This document shows, piece by piece, positions 11,571 through 22,417 of a DNA stretch of 64,000 bases. Source of the stretch: Xanthostigma xanthostigma (lineage: Eukaryota > Arthropoda > Insecta > Raphidioptera > Raphidiidae); assembly GCA_963575645.1 (NCBI GenBank), contig OY754469.1, positions 37,592,753-37,656,752 on the forward strand. The letters are read 5' to 3'. The notes beneath the pieces were generated by a model. That model was not told the origin of the DNA and searched no databases. It was given only the letters and a program-made list of their open reading frames with translations. The translations under genes were made by a program, and so were the position numbers. Each line of letters begins with the position of its first letter. Within the stretch, counting starts at the first letter, position 1.

Positions 11571-12360
11571 TTCACCAAACGTAAGTAATTATTTATTCGG
11601 TTCATTTATTTAATTCCTCCGAATAAATACCGATAATTCAATTCACCAACCATAAGTTTGTTTACTGCAGGTATAAATTTATTCTGTCTTACTTCCAGGG
11701 TATCAATATTTATTCACCTGATAAAATAATAATGGCCGCCACATAGATCATAATACCTAACCTATAAACGCGGAGTATTTTATCTACAGTCGCTCTTGTG
11801 AATTTACTTATGTGTTGTTTATTAGCCTTTTGTGAAGTGTATAGTTGTAAAACATGAAAGTTAGTGGAAGTTTTGTGTGCAATTGGGTTAGGATAAAACA
11901 TCATTATTTAGTGTTACTATTTTTTTGACGTTTACACTAACGTCATCGATCGGGTTTTTTAAGCTAAAGTCAAAATATTCAACAAAAAGAGCAAGGTTCA
12001 AATCTTTATTACTTTTTCAATATTTTGATACTAATTAATTATTTTGAAAGAATTTTATATAAAGCGAATTAGAAATTAACATTAATTATTTTTTATATTT
12101 TTTAGATCCGTTCTGAAGAAGATCCAAATCCGGATCGAAACGTTAATGTATTAATTATATTTTTTGTTAATATATTGTCTGAAAAATTGGTCGATAATTT
12201 TATTTATTAAAAAGAGCAAGGACTACAGTGCAATGTATATTTATTCTTTAACTAACTTTTCTACCTGATAGATTGTTTGTTGAATTGAAAATAAATTTTA
12301 TTCGAACGAATAAATATGTTCTAAGATTAGTAACTTCTACCTTTAATAGTGTTCGGTGAA
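11571..12360. mobile_element. Element B, copy 1, interrupted by a Penelope-like unit
   Basis: Ends TTCACCAAACGTAAGTA and TGTTCGGTGAA are imperfectly inverted. The uninterrupted copy at 32993-33565 is 573 bp. Removing the 212-bp insert and one 13-bp duplicate leaves 565 bp here. Shared landmarks: GAATAAATASCGATAATT, AATAATGGCCGCCACATAG, CCTAACCTATAAACG, AGTGTATAGTTGTAAAACAT. No coding capacity; non-autonomous element of unknown superfamily. Confidence 0.8.
11997..12208 (+). mobile_element. Penelope-like short unit with hammerhead-like core
   Basis: A 212-bp insert flanked by a 13-bp TSD, AAAAAGAGCAAGG, at 11984-11996 and 12209-12221. Element B at 33.4 kb has the uninterrupted target. Inside, a T-rich tract ends in TTTTTTAG (splice-acceptor-like), then CTGAAGA at 12113-12119, one A, helix II GATCC/GGATC, GAAAC and TTAATGTA. 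The 3' end is GGTCGATAATTTTATTTATT. CTGANGA...GAAAC near a terminus is characteristic of Penelope-like elements. There is no reverse-transcriptase frame, so this is a non-autonomous derivative. Confidence 0.7.
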
Positions 12361-13344
12361 TGTGGGCATTAATATCAAAAATTGCAAAAAAAAAAATATG
12401 TTGAGAATTCAGATACACCTCTGTGCAGTGCGTACGTGTACGTTTGAGATGCCAAATAAGAGAGATGGCGACAGGTTAGTGTTGAGCACTAAGCGTACAT
12501 TGAGAGAGGAGTGAGAGAGAGAGAGGGAAGAGGTTATTGAAATGCATTTACATTAATGAACGTCCTTAATGATTTATGATGTGGCGCGTGCTTCCACAAA
12601 CCAGCGGCGGCTCGTGCAAACGAAACGGGCGGTGGGTAAGTCCCTTCAATTTGTATGCATCATTTATTGTGTCGTCGCAGAGACAAGGATGAGTTTTATC
12701 AACAATACGACGACAGGTGAAATATATACAGTATATAAACGCGTAAGGTGCACATAGGGAAATTAGCATTGGGAAAAAAATACTTGGATCAGAGTTAACC
12801 ATGACTGCATTAATTGTTATTTCCATTGAATTACCAAATAGTGTCAGCAGTTCCGAAAACTAATTATGTAAAGCATCGATGTCGTACGCATATTTTAATA
12901 TTTTTTCCAATTTAATTAGGAGACTTTTAATCAATAAAAAAAAATATTAAACCTTAGAATTTTTTGATTATGGACTTTTATTCTTGACAATTTTAACAAT
13001 TTTAACTGAATTTTCAACTTTTTAATGATTTAATTTGAATTTTTATTACTTCTAATTTCTTTTTTAAATTATTTACTGCAAAAAATATGTAAAATACAGA
13101 TATTAACATAAATTTATTTTTTCTAACCTAACTTTGTACAAAAAATTCAAAAGTTAGTCCATTGAAATAATTGATAATATTAACAAAAATTATTTATTTA
13201 TGCCTTTATGACAATGAATTATTGGTATCATCGACTTATAGGTATCTACCTTTTTGTAAAAATGTATTATGGAAAAGTTCCCATTTAGAATTCGACTTAC
13301 TTTTGATTGGGACTGTAACGCATCAACCTCCTTAAATATTCGTT
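12361..13344. other. Unassigned stretch with a GC-richer core
   Basis: A GA tract lies at 12503-12532 and a GC-richer block at 12560-12760, containing short overlapping frames on both strands that I do not recognise. The rest is AT-rich. Confidence 0.4.
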
Positions 13345-13442
13345 GTCCACGGTGGGCTACGATTGACACAGTTTAGTCCACGGTGGATACAGTTGAATCC
13401 ACGGTGGATACACTGTTATGTCCACGGTGAACACAGTTGTCG
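13345..13442. repeat. Degenerate tandem repeat of GTCCACGGTGGATACAGTT
   Basis: Four occurrences of CCACGGTG, spaced roughly 23-31 bp apart, each followed by a variant of GATACAGTT. Unit length varies, so this is a degenerate minisatellite. Confidence 0.85.
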
Positions 13443-13908
13443 TGTGTTATTAAAATGATTTAAAATGTAATTTTCATGGGTATTATTTAGAAAAAATTTC
13501 ACTGGCACACTTTACATACGTTTTAAACATTTTTTGCTTCCATATATACTTTTGTACAGCATAGTCAGCGAAACAATTAGAGGGAACATTGCTCCCAGCC
13601 CTGACAGCTGATGTTCGGTTACGTAATGCATTCACGTTCAAACATTGGAGTCCATTTCTCATACGAAGTAACGCATTCGCAAATATAGGCAGGCATCGAG
13701 TGCTTCATTTAAATAGCAAATATTTCTGCAAATGCCTAAGTGCAGTTTTCGGTGTTATAAATTACTTTACTGACCGGTGATCCCGTTTAAATATTACAGA
13801 GTGAGGAAATTTCGAAAGAAACAAAATCAATAATTGAAATTGTTTATATTCCAAATCATAATATAAATAATAATAGTAAACAACAAAGATAATTTATTAT
13901 ATAAATAA
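13443..13908. other. Unassigned stretch
   Basis: No repeat or gene recognised. The 63-codon frame at 13589-13780 has no recognisable motif. Confidence 0.4.
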
Positions 13909-14060
13909 AAACTAAAACCTGACTATTGAAAAGTATGAAACAAGAAAATATTCTCATCTGAGGATAGCCGTGCTCATATGCCACCTGCCCGAACAAAACA
14001 TTACACTTTAACAGGTAGGTATAGTAAGCGATCATAAGCTCTAGGGCAAAGTGCATCTTG
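13909..14060. mobile_element. Foldback C, truncated copy
   Basis: AAAACTAAAACCTGACTATT, GAAAAGTATGAAACAAGAAA, ATATTCTCATCTGAGGATAG and GGGCAAAGTGCATC follow the order in the complete foldback at 53092-53377. The right arm is missing. The sequence then runs directly into the end of family A. Confidence 0.75.
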
Positions 14061-14091
14061 ACCTAAACTAGTACCATTCCCCACTTGTGGG

Positions 14092-14588
14092 CAGTGCCGG
14101 ATTAAGACTCCTTGATGCCCTAAGCATTTCTTGCTTATGGGCCCCATTTCTAATATGTTCAGTTTATAAAAAAATTCTAATTGATGGAAAAAAGTTAAAA
14201 AGCATAGATTTTTAAGAAAAAAATTAAATTTTACAATCAACGCTCCCATTGAAAATTTGGCTGTCTATAAAATCGGACCTTAGGCATTTTTATACAATTA
14301 ATAGAAAAAAGTTTCAAAACTTTAAAACTAGATTAATTGAACTAATTGAAAACATGTTTTTTTCGTTTTCATTTTCAAAAATAAGTTATTATATATTTTT
14401 AACTTTTATACTTCTAAAGCCAGTTTTATTTCAGTAAATAAAATTTTTGAGAACATGACAAAAAGAAAAAAAAATGTTGACACGGTTTAGTGAGGTACTT
14501 TTTTTTTCTGAGTTGTGCTTCTTGATGCCCCCTGAGACGTGATGCCCTAAGCAATTGCTTAATTTGCTTATAGGTTAATCCGGACCTG
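14092..14588. mobile_element. hAT-type MITE with 8-bp TSD
   Basis: TIRs CAGTGCCGGATTAA and TTAATCCGGACCTG are flanked by the 8-bp duplication CTTGTGGG (14084-14091 and 14589-14596). An 8-bp TSD with CAG-start TIRs is diagnostic of hAT elements. The target is a family A end, ACCATTCCCCACTTGTGGG, uninterrupted at 5838-5856. Subterminal ATGCCCTAAGCA occurs at both ends in opposite senses of use. The interior is AT-rich and non-coding. A degraded relative lies at 23145-23512. Confidence 0.92.
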
Positions 14589-14605
14589 CTTGTGGGTTGG
14601 AATGG

Positions 14606-14795
14606 AAAAAAAAGATGTTAAATACATGAATACACTGATCGATTGAAAAGATATTTTTCTTAAACTGTGTATTCATGTATTTAGCATCTTTTTTTTGATC
14701 AGGATTGATTTTCATATGGAGAAATATGTAAGGTCACAATCTAAACTCATTGTCAAATCAGATTTTTCGACAATCCGTTCTGCAACCCAACATTA
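14606..14795. mobile_element. TGGGTTGCAG-family MITE, partial copy
   Basis: The right end CAACCCAACATTA and the TIR-proximal ATTGTCAAATCAGATTTT are intact. The left part is missing and replaced by an internal hairpin: GATGTTAAATACATGAATAC near 14613 against GTATTCATGTATTTAGCATC near 14669. Confidence 0.65.
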
Positions 14796-15890
14796 GTATT
14801 CCAAATTAGGAACTAATAATAGGTATTACAAATATACTGCACTTCTTCTATTGATATGTTGATAACACTGGGACGAAGTATATATGGGCAAAGAACTTAT
14901 GCTTCCGTTTATCAAACTACACTTTTGAGATAGAAGACCATAAAAGGTATACCGGCAATAAATATTACAGATATATATTATATTTAACCGAAGAAAAAAA
15001 GAAAAATTTAACGCTTCCGTGAATCATTTTTCTGTACATAAAGTGAATTTGTCTTTTTGTTCACAAACACACACGCGTGTTAGGATTGGATATAAAGGTG
15101 GCTTTAAGTCATTCGATAAAAAAATGAGCAGAAGGAAGGAAGAACAGGCCTGTCTAAATAGATGTTGCATTCTACTGTAATTTATAGAAGGTTATGTCAT
15201 CCAAGCATTTTCGATCGGGTTCAGTCTCCTTATCTCTAGTCTTCTTGGTTGTAAGATAATAAATATAGGTATTCCCATATACTTTTATTATATATCGAGC
15301 ATATAGGAATAATATTGCAATCGAACCATTAGGGTGCAAACATATACTTCTGTCTTTTTTTAAGTCGTAAGAGCTCATTGGTTCTGACTGGGTAACGACA
15401 TAGATAAAGATATAAAACTTTTGATAAAGACAGATAGGTATACTCCATGCTAATATATATAATATATATTGTCGAAATAACCAAGGAATTACTTCGAAAA
15501 ATGAGACGCAGATATATTTTCGATACGCTTTGATGCCTTCGCTCACCGCACATATAGTAAATAGACAATGCTTCATATAGTAATTATTATATATTATATG
15601 AGTATATTCCAATCGAGCAAGGCATCATGGGAATTGTGACAAGTTATGGCGCCATCGTAAATGTGTCAAGAAAATAAAACATAGTCAACAGTGGCGCCGC
15701 GCCATGGTTAAAACTGACAAAACTACTGACTCGTGGTCTATTATTGTTAATTTATTGAAATAAAATATATATCGAGGCGCTATATGAGGTAATTAGATTA
15801 AATTAACAATATAAATTACCTAAGATCAGAACCAACACATATCATTACATAATATTATTACACATAAAAATTCAATAATTACACACACCC
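14796..15890. other. Unassigned stretch with a 146-codon minus-strand frame
   Basis: The frame 15172-15612 (-) is the longest unexplained one nearby. Its product is rich in Tyr, Ile and Lys, has no motif I recognise, and overlaps a second frame on the same strand. I regard it as a chance opening in AT-rich DNA. No repeats were identified. Confidence 0.4.
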
Positions 15891-17402
15891 AGTCTGTAAG
15901 CACGATATACAGGTCAAACGGATGAGAGGATTGAAATCAAATTTTGGAAGAATGTTTGGTATACAAATATGAAGAGTCCTATCGTTTTTGGGGAAAATCG
16001 GCGCATGCACAGAAAAGATATATGCTATAACGTTATTTTTTTATATAATAATAGTATACTTTTCATAACGGCTTATTATTCTATTTATTTTTTCAAAAGA
16101 GTTTCGTTAAAAACTTTATAGTTTTGGAAATATTTTTAAAATAAAAAAAATCAATGTTCTTTTTTTAGTGCAGGGCATAGTGGCGCATTCGTTTGCAAAA
16201 TTCGTTTGGTTCGTAAATTTTTTTTTAAATGTCCAGGAGGCTCTCCTGATTATAACAGTGTAACATGACACTCAATATCTGTTGCCGTTATTGTTTAAAC
16301 AACGAAAAATTGAAAATATTGCAAAATAATTTTTTTTTGCAATAAATAATTTTTTTATATATTTTTCAGACTATTTTGAATCGAAAAAGTCCTTACACTC
16401 ATTATCGTATCTTCAACCGGTGAATTTTTATGAATTTTTAAAAATTAAAAATCGTTGTAAATCGTGATTTTCTTGAATTAAATAGTACCTACACCTGAAA
16501 AAAAAATACCGTGATTTCTATTTTTTTATTAAATATTTAAACTTTAATAAAAAAAAATGGCGTAATCAGATTTCAAATATTTTATTAATTATTATGTTTA
16601 TTATTCATAATAACAATATGCAATAATTTGTCGAAGCGTACCATCTGCCTCTCTCTTACTAATGTCATTCATAGGACTGGGAGTGAGATGACAATACTAC
16701 TATCCTTAAAGTGCATGTGCGTAAAGAGCATATTGTTATTATGAATAATAAACATAATAATTAATAAAATATTTGAAATCTGATTACGCCATTTTTTTTA
16801 TTAAAGTTTAAATATTTAATAAAAAAATAGAAATCACGGTATTTTTTTTCAGGTGTAGGTACTATTTAATTCAAGAAAATCACGATTTACAACGATTTTT
16901 AATTTTTAAAAATTCATAAAAATTCACCGGTTGAAGATACGATAATGAGTGTAAGGACTTTTTCGATTCAAAATAGTCTGAAAAATATATAAAAAAATTA
17001 TTTATTGCAAAAAAAAATTAGTTTGCAATATTTTCAATTTTTCGTTGTTTAAACAATAACGGCAACAGATATTGAGTGTCATGTTACACTGTTATAATCA
17101 GGAGAGCCTCCTGGACATTTAAAAAAAAAATTTACGAACCAAACGAATTTTGCAAACGAATGCGCCACTATGCCCTGCACTATTTGTAGATCTGTCAGAA
17201 ATAAACTGGTTAAGCATACTCTGATTAATTTTTACATGACGTGGAACATATTATGTAGGTAATCATAATACCAAATGTTATATTGAATACTAGCCTTTAC
17301 CCGTGTCACCTCACGCGATATCAGAAATTGTATTTTCTTTATTACACTATATCAAATGTCAACATTTTTAAGTCGGAGTGGTCCCGTCGTCCAATTGGCT
17401 GT
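15891..17402 (-). repeat. Dispersed repeat family A, copy 2, split by a 1-kb palindrome
   Basis: Two blocks, 15891-16166 and 17182-17402, together reproduce family A on the minus strand. The junction falls between AAAAATCAATGTTCTTTTT and TTTGTAGATCTG, which are near neighbours in the copies at 38.3 and 62.6 kb. The palindromic element at 16167-17181 therefore inserted into a pre-existing copy. Confidence 0.85.
16167..17181. mobile_element. 1-kb near-perfect palindromic element
   Basis: Ends AGTGCAGGGCATAGTGGCGC and GCGCCACTATGCCCTGCACT are exact complements. The inversion continues across the whole arms, 16167-16620 against 16729-17181, with only isolated differences. The spacer 16621-16728 is unpaired and less AT-rich. 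No coding frame. A TSD is not resolvable because the target is T-rich. The arm similarity implies recent insertion or arm-to-arm gene conversion. A transcript across it would fold into a hairpin of about 450 bp. Confidence 0.85.
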
Positions 17403-17939
17403 GCTTTTTTTTTGACCAGACAACACCAGTTAAGGGCACAGTCCTGTAGTAAAAGCAAACATCGAGAAGAAAGATGCAAGCTATGCTATCGTCAGCTATA
17501 AAATAGCAAAGAGATGGATAGATAGCAGTAGACCTTTATTGTTCTATATGCTATGATAAGCCAACGCGCGACGTTCTTGTCTCTCGTCTTGTCTTTCTAT
17601 CTGGCGGCGGGACGAGTGTTTTCTCGGCGCTGTGCGCGCCTCAAATCGCGATAACTGTCAACCAACTATAAACACCCGACGACGTGCTGTATTTATTATG
17701 ATGACGTTTTAAAATCCCCTAGTCTTTCCGTCGTTCTTTCGCACTTCCGAAAAAAGGTCGTCATTAGTCCAGTGGAAAAAAAATGACGAAAACCCTTTGG
17801 AAACCTTTACTTGCACGCGTCTGAAGACTGAAGTGAAACGTTATAGGTAAACATTTTTATTATATGCAAACACCAATTTAACACTAATATACTTAATATG
17901 TTTATTTTGATCTTGGGTAATGTATACGTTGTGGACCAA
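17403..17939. other. Unassigned stretch with a GC-rich block
   Basis: 17550-17700 is GC-rich, with CpG words (GCGCGACG, GGCGGCGGGACG, GCGCTGTGCGCGCC). No TIR partner and no protein recognised. It may be a piece of a GC-rich DNA transposon. Confidence 0.35.
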
Positions 17940-18541
17940 GTGATAAATAGGGCATTATTCATAATGCCCCGGCAGTTTGAAAAATACCCAGCATGAGAGG
18001 GCAGTGTGATAAAAACTATTCAAATAATTAAATTGACCGGGCAATATGAATAATGTCCTTCACCTATTGGGCGGAATAATAAAAAGATATTTTTATTAAA
18101 TTATTTTAATGTTGACAATTGACATACATTATTATTATAAAATAATTATGGTAGGAAGGTACGAATAGTACTTAGTAACAAATTCAAAATATAACACTAA
18201 TATTAGTTTTTTTTTAAGATAATCAGACTTAAATTAAAAAGTATGATTTTTTGGGTTCGGGGGACGTCAAAACGAAAAAAATATTGTAAAATACGCTCTG
18301 TAGTGAGCAGGGGATGAGTTGCGTGCTCTGATTGGCTGGTGCGTGTCACATATTGGTCCCTGCTCCCCACGTCTTGCCAAATGTACTTAAATTATCAAAT
18401 TGCCCAATCACATAGCAAAATTTATAATGACCGGGCACTGTGATAAATAATGAAGTTTTAATGATTATTTATTACATGGCCCGATTTGACCTGTCATTAT
18501 TCATATTGCCCGGGCATTATACATAATGCCCTGGTTATCAC
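17940..18541. mobile_element. TIR element with GGGCATTATNCATAATGCCC ends
   Basis: Left end GTGATAAATAGGGCATTATT, right end CATAATGCCCTGGTTATCAC. Both ends contain an internal palindrome, GGGCATTATTCATAATGCCC on the left and GGGCATTATACATAATGCCC on the right. Subterminal GGGCAATATGAATAATG recurs near both ends. The interior includes a family A fragment (GGGTTCGGGGGACGTCAAAA at 18253). Length about 600 bp, non-coding. Confidence 0.75.
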
Positions 18542-19919
18542 ATATTGAAGTGATGAGGTAAGAGATGTTCAAAGTAGAATGGGGAGTGTTCCGACCGGAA
18601 TTTTGTTCTGCCTTTTTAAATACTGTTTAGAAAAGGTGTATTTGAAACACTGAAAATTTCAGTCTTACCAAAATGAGTTGACATTTTCAACCTTACTAGT
18701 GTATATAGGGTTGATTATCCCTAAAAACGTCTGGATTTGGTGACGTAAATTGTAATTTTCATTGTTTGCATTGGTTAAACTACATTATAAAGTATATCAC
18801 TTTCATGCCTAAATCAGCTTTCAAGAAGTTCAGTAGCTCCTGGACTATAAAGCTCCTGAAAGTTAGTTGAGTTTTTTACATGGCAGTTTTATGCAACAAC
18901 TAGCCAGCTAATTTTTTTTTCTTCTATGGCCATTATCGCGTAATATTTACAAATGTATATGTACATAGACATGATAATATCTAAGGTAAGTACATATTAT
19001 ATAACATATATCACAAATGTTTATGGTAAATAATAAGGTAAGTAGTTGGTATTCACCTAAATTTAAAATTCGACATAAAATACATATTTGTAAAATACCT
19101 ACAAAACGTTTTAGCTTTTCAGTAACACACGAAACCAAATTTTAATTAAATATTTATATAGACAATGTAAAGAATAACAGATACCTAAACGTTCGTTATT
19201 AAAAAATATAAATTGTATACATTAAATTTTAAATATACAAAACTAAATCAAAATAATTTTTGATCAAAATTTGTTTAAAATTAGTTTTGCGAATCCAAGA
19301 AAAGAAATTTAAAAGCAAACTAATTAAACCATTATCGATTAATATTCACAATGAATATATTATGTACACTGAATATGATTTAAATATTTCAATAAAAAAT
19401 TTCTTCCATATCACTGGACTATTTATATTATAGAGATACAGACTGCTGATAAATATTATATTGTTATATAAACGGTATTACTGCAATCTATAATTTTTCC
19501 ATAATGCAAAAACTATAAATAAAATAATAATCATTTGAATTTTCAAATTAATATTGAAAAAATGAAAGCCGTCGTCGAACGCCTGGCAGATGTGAAACGC
19601 TGAACGTGTCAAGTATATACTGATATAAAGGCACACGCAGTATAAAGCTCACACAGACGAACACACAAAGGGAGTCGAGAGCTGTGGCGTAGAGGGAGCG
19701 TGATGACATTAGAGAGAGTCATGCTGTTTGGCGTCATATAGTTGGGGATGATTTTACTGTCAAGACGGGCCAATAGATGTTTTACATAAAAAATACGGAG
19801 TCTTGAAAAAAATATACGCTAAATACTAGAGAGATTCATCATTTAAAAATCGGTCAAGTGCAAGCCAAAACTAAAATTGAGGCCTTTTTGTATGATTTTA
19901 CATAGTTTTTAGTTTATTT
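18542..19919. other. Unassigned stretch with a promoter-like GC patch
   Basis: AT-rich. At 19565-19760 the composition rises, with two TATAAAG words (19624 and 19641) ahead of a short GC-richer run. No initiator, exon or open frame supports a real promoter. Confidence 0.35.
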
Positions 19920-20449
19920 AAAGGACCCCGCACAAACCTTATCGGATTTGGATCGCGGTTAAATTGATCGAAAACGGTTTAATTTTATAGTTTAAAGATC
20001 GTCTATGCACGAATAGCCTAAAAACCAATAGATTTTTAGCTACAGATATATTTAGCGAGATTTTAAATATACCTAGGGATATCCATTGAATTCGCAAATA
20101 TATTCCATGTTCAATTATTGTACTTTCTTTTTAGAAAGAGAAAACTAGTCGAAAAGTAGGTACCTAATGTTGGAAGGTGTCACCCTGTATAAAATATAAA
20201 TGTTATATTCGGATTCAGCGCAGTCGAAATCATATTTCTAGAGCTTAGAATTTTTTAAGATTGTGAATTCATTGGATGTCCCTATATCTAAAATCTCGCT
20301 AAACATAATATATGTAGCCAAAATCTATTAGTGTTTAGGCTATGCGCCCATGGACACTTTTTCTTAGTTATCTTTAAACTATAAAATAAAACCATCTTCG
20401 GTCAATTTAATCGAGAACTAAATTCCACAATATGTGTGCGGGGTCCTTT
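19920..20449. mobile_element. Foldback MITE, AAAGGAYCCCGCAC family, copy 2
   Basis: Ends AAAGGACCCCGCACAAACC and TGTGTGCGGGGTCCTTT. Arms pair through GTTTAGGCTATGCGCCCATG and TCTATGCACGAATAGCC. Same order and length as copy 1 at 297-842. The arms have diverged, including a deletion in the left arm near 19998, so it is an old copy. Confidence 0.8.
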
Positions 20450-21248
20450 GACAAAAAATAACGTAGTTAACGCTTAAAGTAATTTTTTAGAAAACACATG
20501 TATTAGTGATGCACCCAAAATTACAGGGGCAAAAAATATTTTTATAAAGTCTATCTCAACCTATATGAGCTAAGTTCTACAATCTGATTTTATTCATAGC
20601 ACCTACCTACCCTATATGAAAAATCTGACGAGAGAAAAATTAATTTTCGCGGTTTTCATGAAATTTTAATTTGAATTTCATTTGCACAGAACTTTTAATC
20701 ATAATCAATATTATATATTGTTGAAAGAAAAACTGTTGACTTTTTAAAATGTTCATTTCCACTGCGATTTAATTTGGTCTAAAATAAATCTGACGGAATA
20801 ATTACTGGGAAAATACGTAATTTAAAGCTACAAATTATTAATTACCATGTCATTTATCTTGCTTATATCAGACGCAACGTAATGTTTACATTATTACATA
20901 TTCATTTTTTAACTTTACAAAGAGATGGTATTATTATGTACTTTTAAAAAATATTTATGTAAACAGCTTTTTTCTATGTTTACACGTTAATGTTATTTAA
21001 GCTTATCTGAGATATCCAAATATCGCAAATCTTTTCATGTTTTCATGCGTTTTGCAAATTTGCAACTTTTTTTGACACTAAGCGCTTTTTGGCCCGTTTG
21101 ATATTAACCGAACTTATAGAAAAAGTCAATCTGATAGAATTCCGACTATCTAAAACGCCTGATCTCTTCTAGTTTCTGAAATATGAGATATATACTTTTT
21201 TAAAAAAGCTTAAAAACGTCATAACTTCAAAAATAACAAAGATACAAA
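20450..21248. other. Unassigned AT-rich stretch
   Basis: No TIR pair, tandem array or coding frame recognised. Confidence 0.4.
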
Positions 21249-21913
21249 AGGGGGAGTGGTCAAATTCGATTCAACGCGATTTTTTCTATAAGAATTACCT
21301 CAGTCGTAAGTCATATGACTAGATCACGATTTGGCTCGATCTTCATTCATCGAGTTTTCTAATGTTTGAATTTTGATAATATAATGTATTAATAAAGAAA
21401 AATTGATTTGGTTTCCATTCAATTTCTCGGCACAGCTATTTTCAATAAAAAATTAAAGTTGTTACTTTTATTGTATTTATTTAGTATTATAAGGTTACCT
21501 ACATATAATATGTTCCACGTGTTCGCAATAAAATTATCTACATTTTCATATATTATGACACATAGAAAATTCTATACCTGCAAAATACTAATTCGAAGGT
21601 GCCTGTCCCCTGTTTTTATGCCAGGAATCAAAATGACCAAACTTTGGCATTTTATATACATATTTTATTTTCGATTGGTAATAAATTGGTCTGAAAACTC
21701 GATAACTACATTTCAGAAATAAAAATGATAACTTTAATTTTTTATTAAAAATAGCTGTGCCAAGAAATTGAATGTCAACCAAATAAATTTTTCTTTTACG
21801 TTATATTATCAAAATTCAAATTTCATTAAAAAAACTCAATAGATGAAGATAGAGCCAAATCAAACAGATTTTTGGATTTTTCTAAAAATGGAAAAAGTAG
21901 GAAGTGTCCCCCT
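21249..21913. mobile_element. Foldback MITE with GGGGGA ends
   Basis: Arm 21327-21465 is inverted at 21735-21875 (ATTTCTCGGCACAGCTATT against AATAGCTGTGCCAAGAAAT). Outer blocks GGGGGAGTGGTC and GAAGTGTCCCCC are also inverted. Because of this symmetry, short frames on the two strands begin with nearly the same peptide (IQFLGTAIFNKKLKL). That is a property of the palindrome and not evidence of a gene. Confidence 0.75.
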
Positions 21914-22180
21914 TTCTTAACCAATTGAGAAAAACTTAAATTTCAACCGTGTCGACAATCATAAATACACAGAATTATTTAATACGGTTTAGAACTTTCA
22001 AAGGTCTAAACTAAATCAAGGTAATTTAGTTTGACGTCTAAATTTAAGGATCATAAGAAATTAAGATGACCCTCCTTTATACTTGAGTATCTTTCAGCAA
22101 AATAATAAAAATTTAAAATAAACCTAACCCCAAAGTTACTGGGTACCTACTACCTAGCAATATGTTTGCACGATCTCCTA

Positions 22181-22417
22181 TACTGCCGTAAAAAGGCAAA
22201 AGGCAGTAAGTGACCAACTTGAGTTTGAGTAAATCAAGATTTACTAAAAATGTCTTGACCGTCCAGAATTTTAGATTATGGAAACCAAAACATGGGGGAA
22301 ACATTTTTTAAAGACACTAAAATTATTGCTGCAGCACTTACTGCTGTCGTTGGCTACAGTATGAACTCATTTTGTCAACAATTGTCACTTACTGCCCTTT
22401 GCCTTTTTACGGCAGTA
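22181..22417. mobile_element. TA-flanked MITE, TACTGCCGTAAAAAGGC family
   Basis: Left TACTGCCGTAAAAAGGCAAA and right TTTGCCTTTTTACGGCAGTA are exact complements and continue inward with GCAGTAAGTGAC and GTCACTTACTGC. TA lies on both sides, as expected of a Tc1/mariner-type MITE. Length 237 bp, TIR about 34 bp, non-coding. Confidence 0.9.

Noticed and set aside
12448..12470. Another copy of the AAATAAGAGAT motif of the nested element at 1955
   Set aside because: Isolated single occurrence with no TIR or flanking similarity.
12569..12757. Small exon with GGTAAGTC donor
   Set aside because: The nearest acceptor-like CGCAG would give an intron of about 45 bp, and neither reading frame is recognisable.
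15172..15612. 146-codon minus-strand frame
   Set aside because: Biased Tyr/Ile/Lys composition, no recognisable domain, an overlapping alternative frame on the same strand and no splice-site context. Best explained as chance in AT-rich DNA.
19620..19680. Host gene promoter with TATAAAG
   Set aside because: No initiator at the right distance and no downstream exon. TATAAA words are expected by chance at this base composition.
21408..21782. Two frames on opposite strands encoding nearly the same peptide (IQFLGTAIFNKK)
   Set aside because: The similarity follows from the inverted arms of the foldback MITE at 21249-21913, not from a gene.
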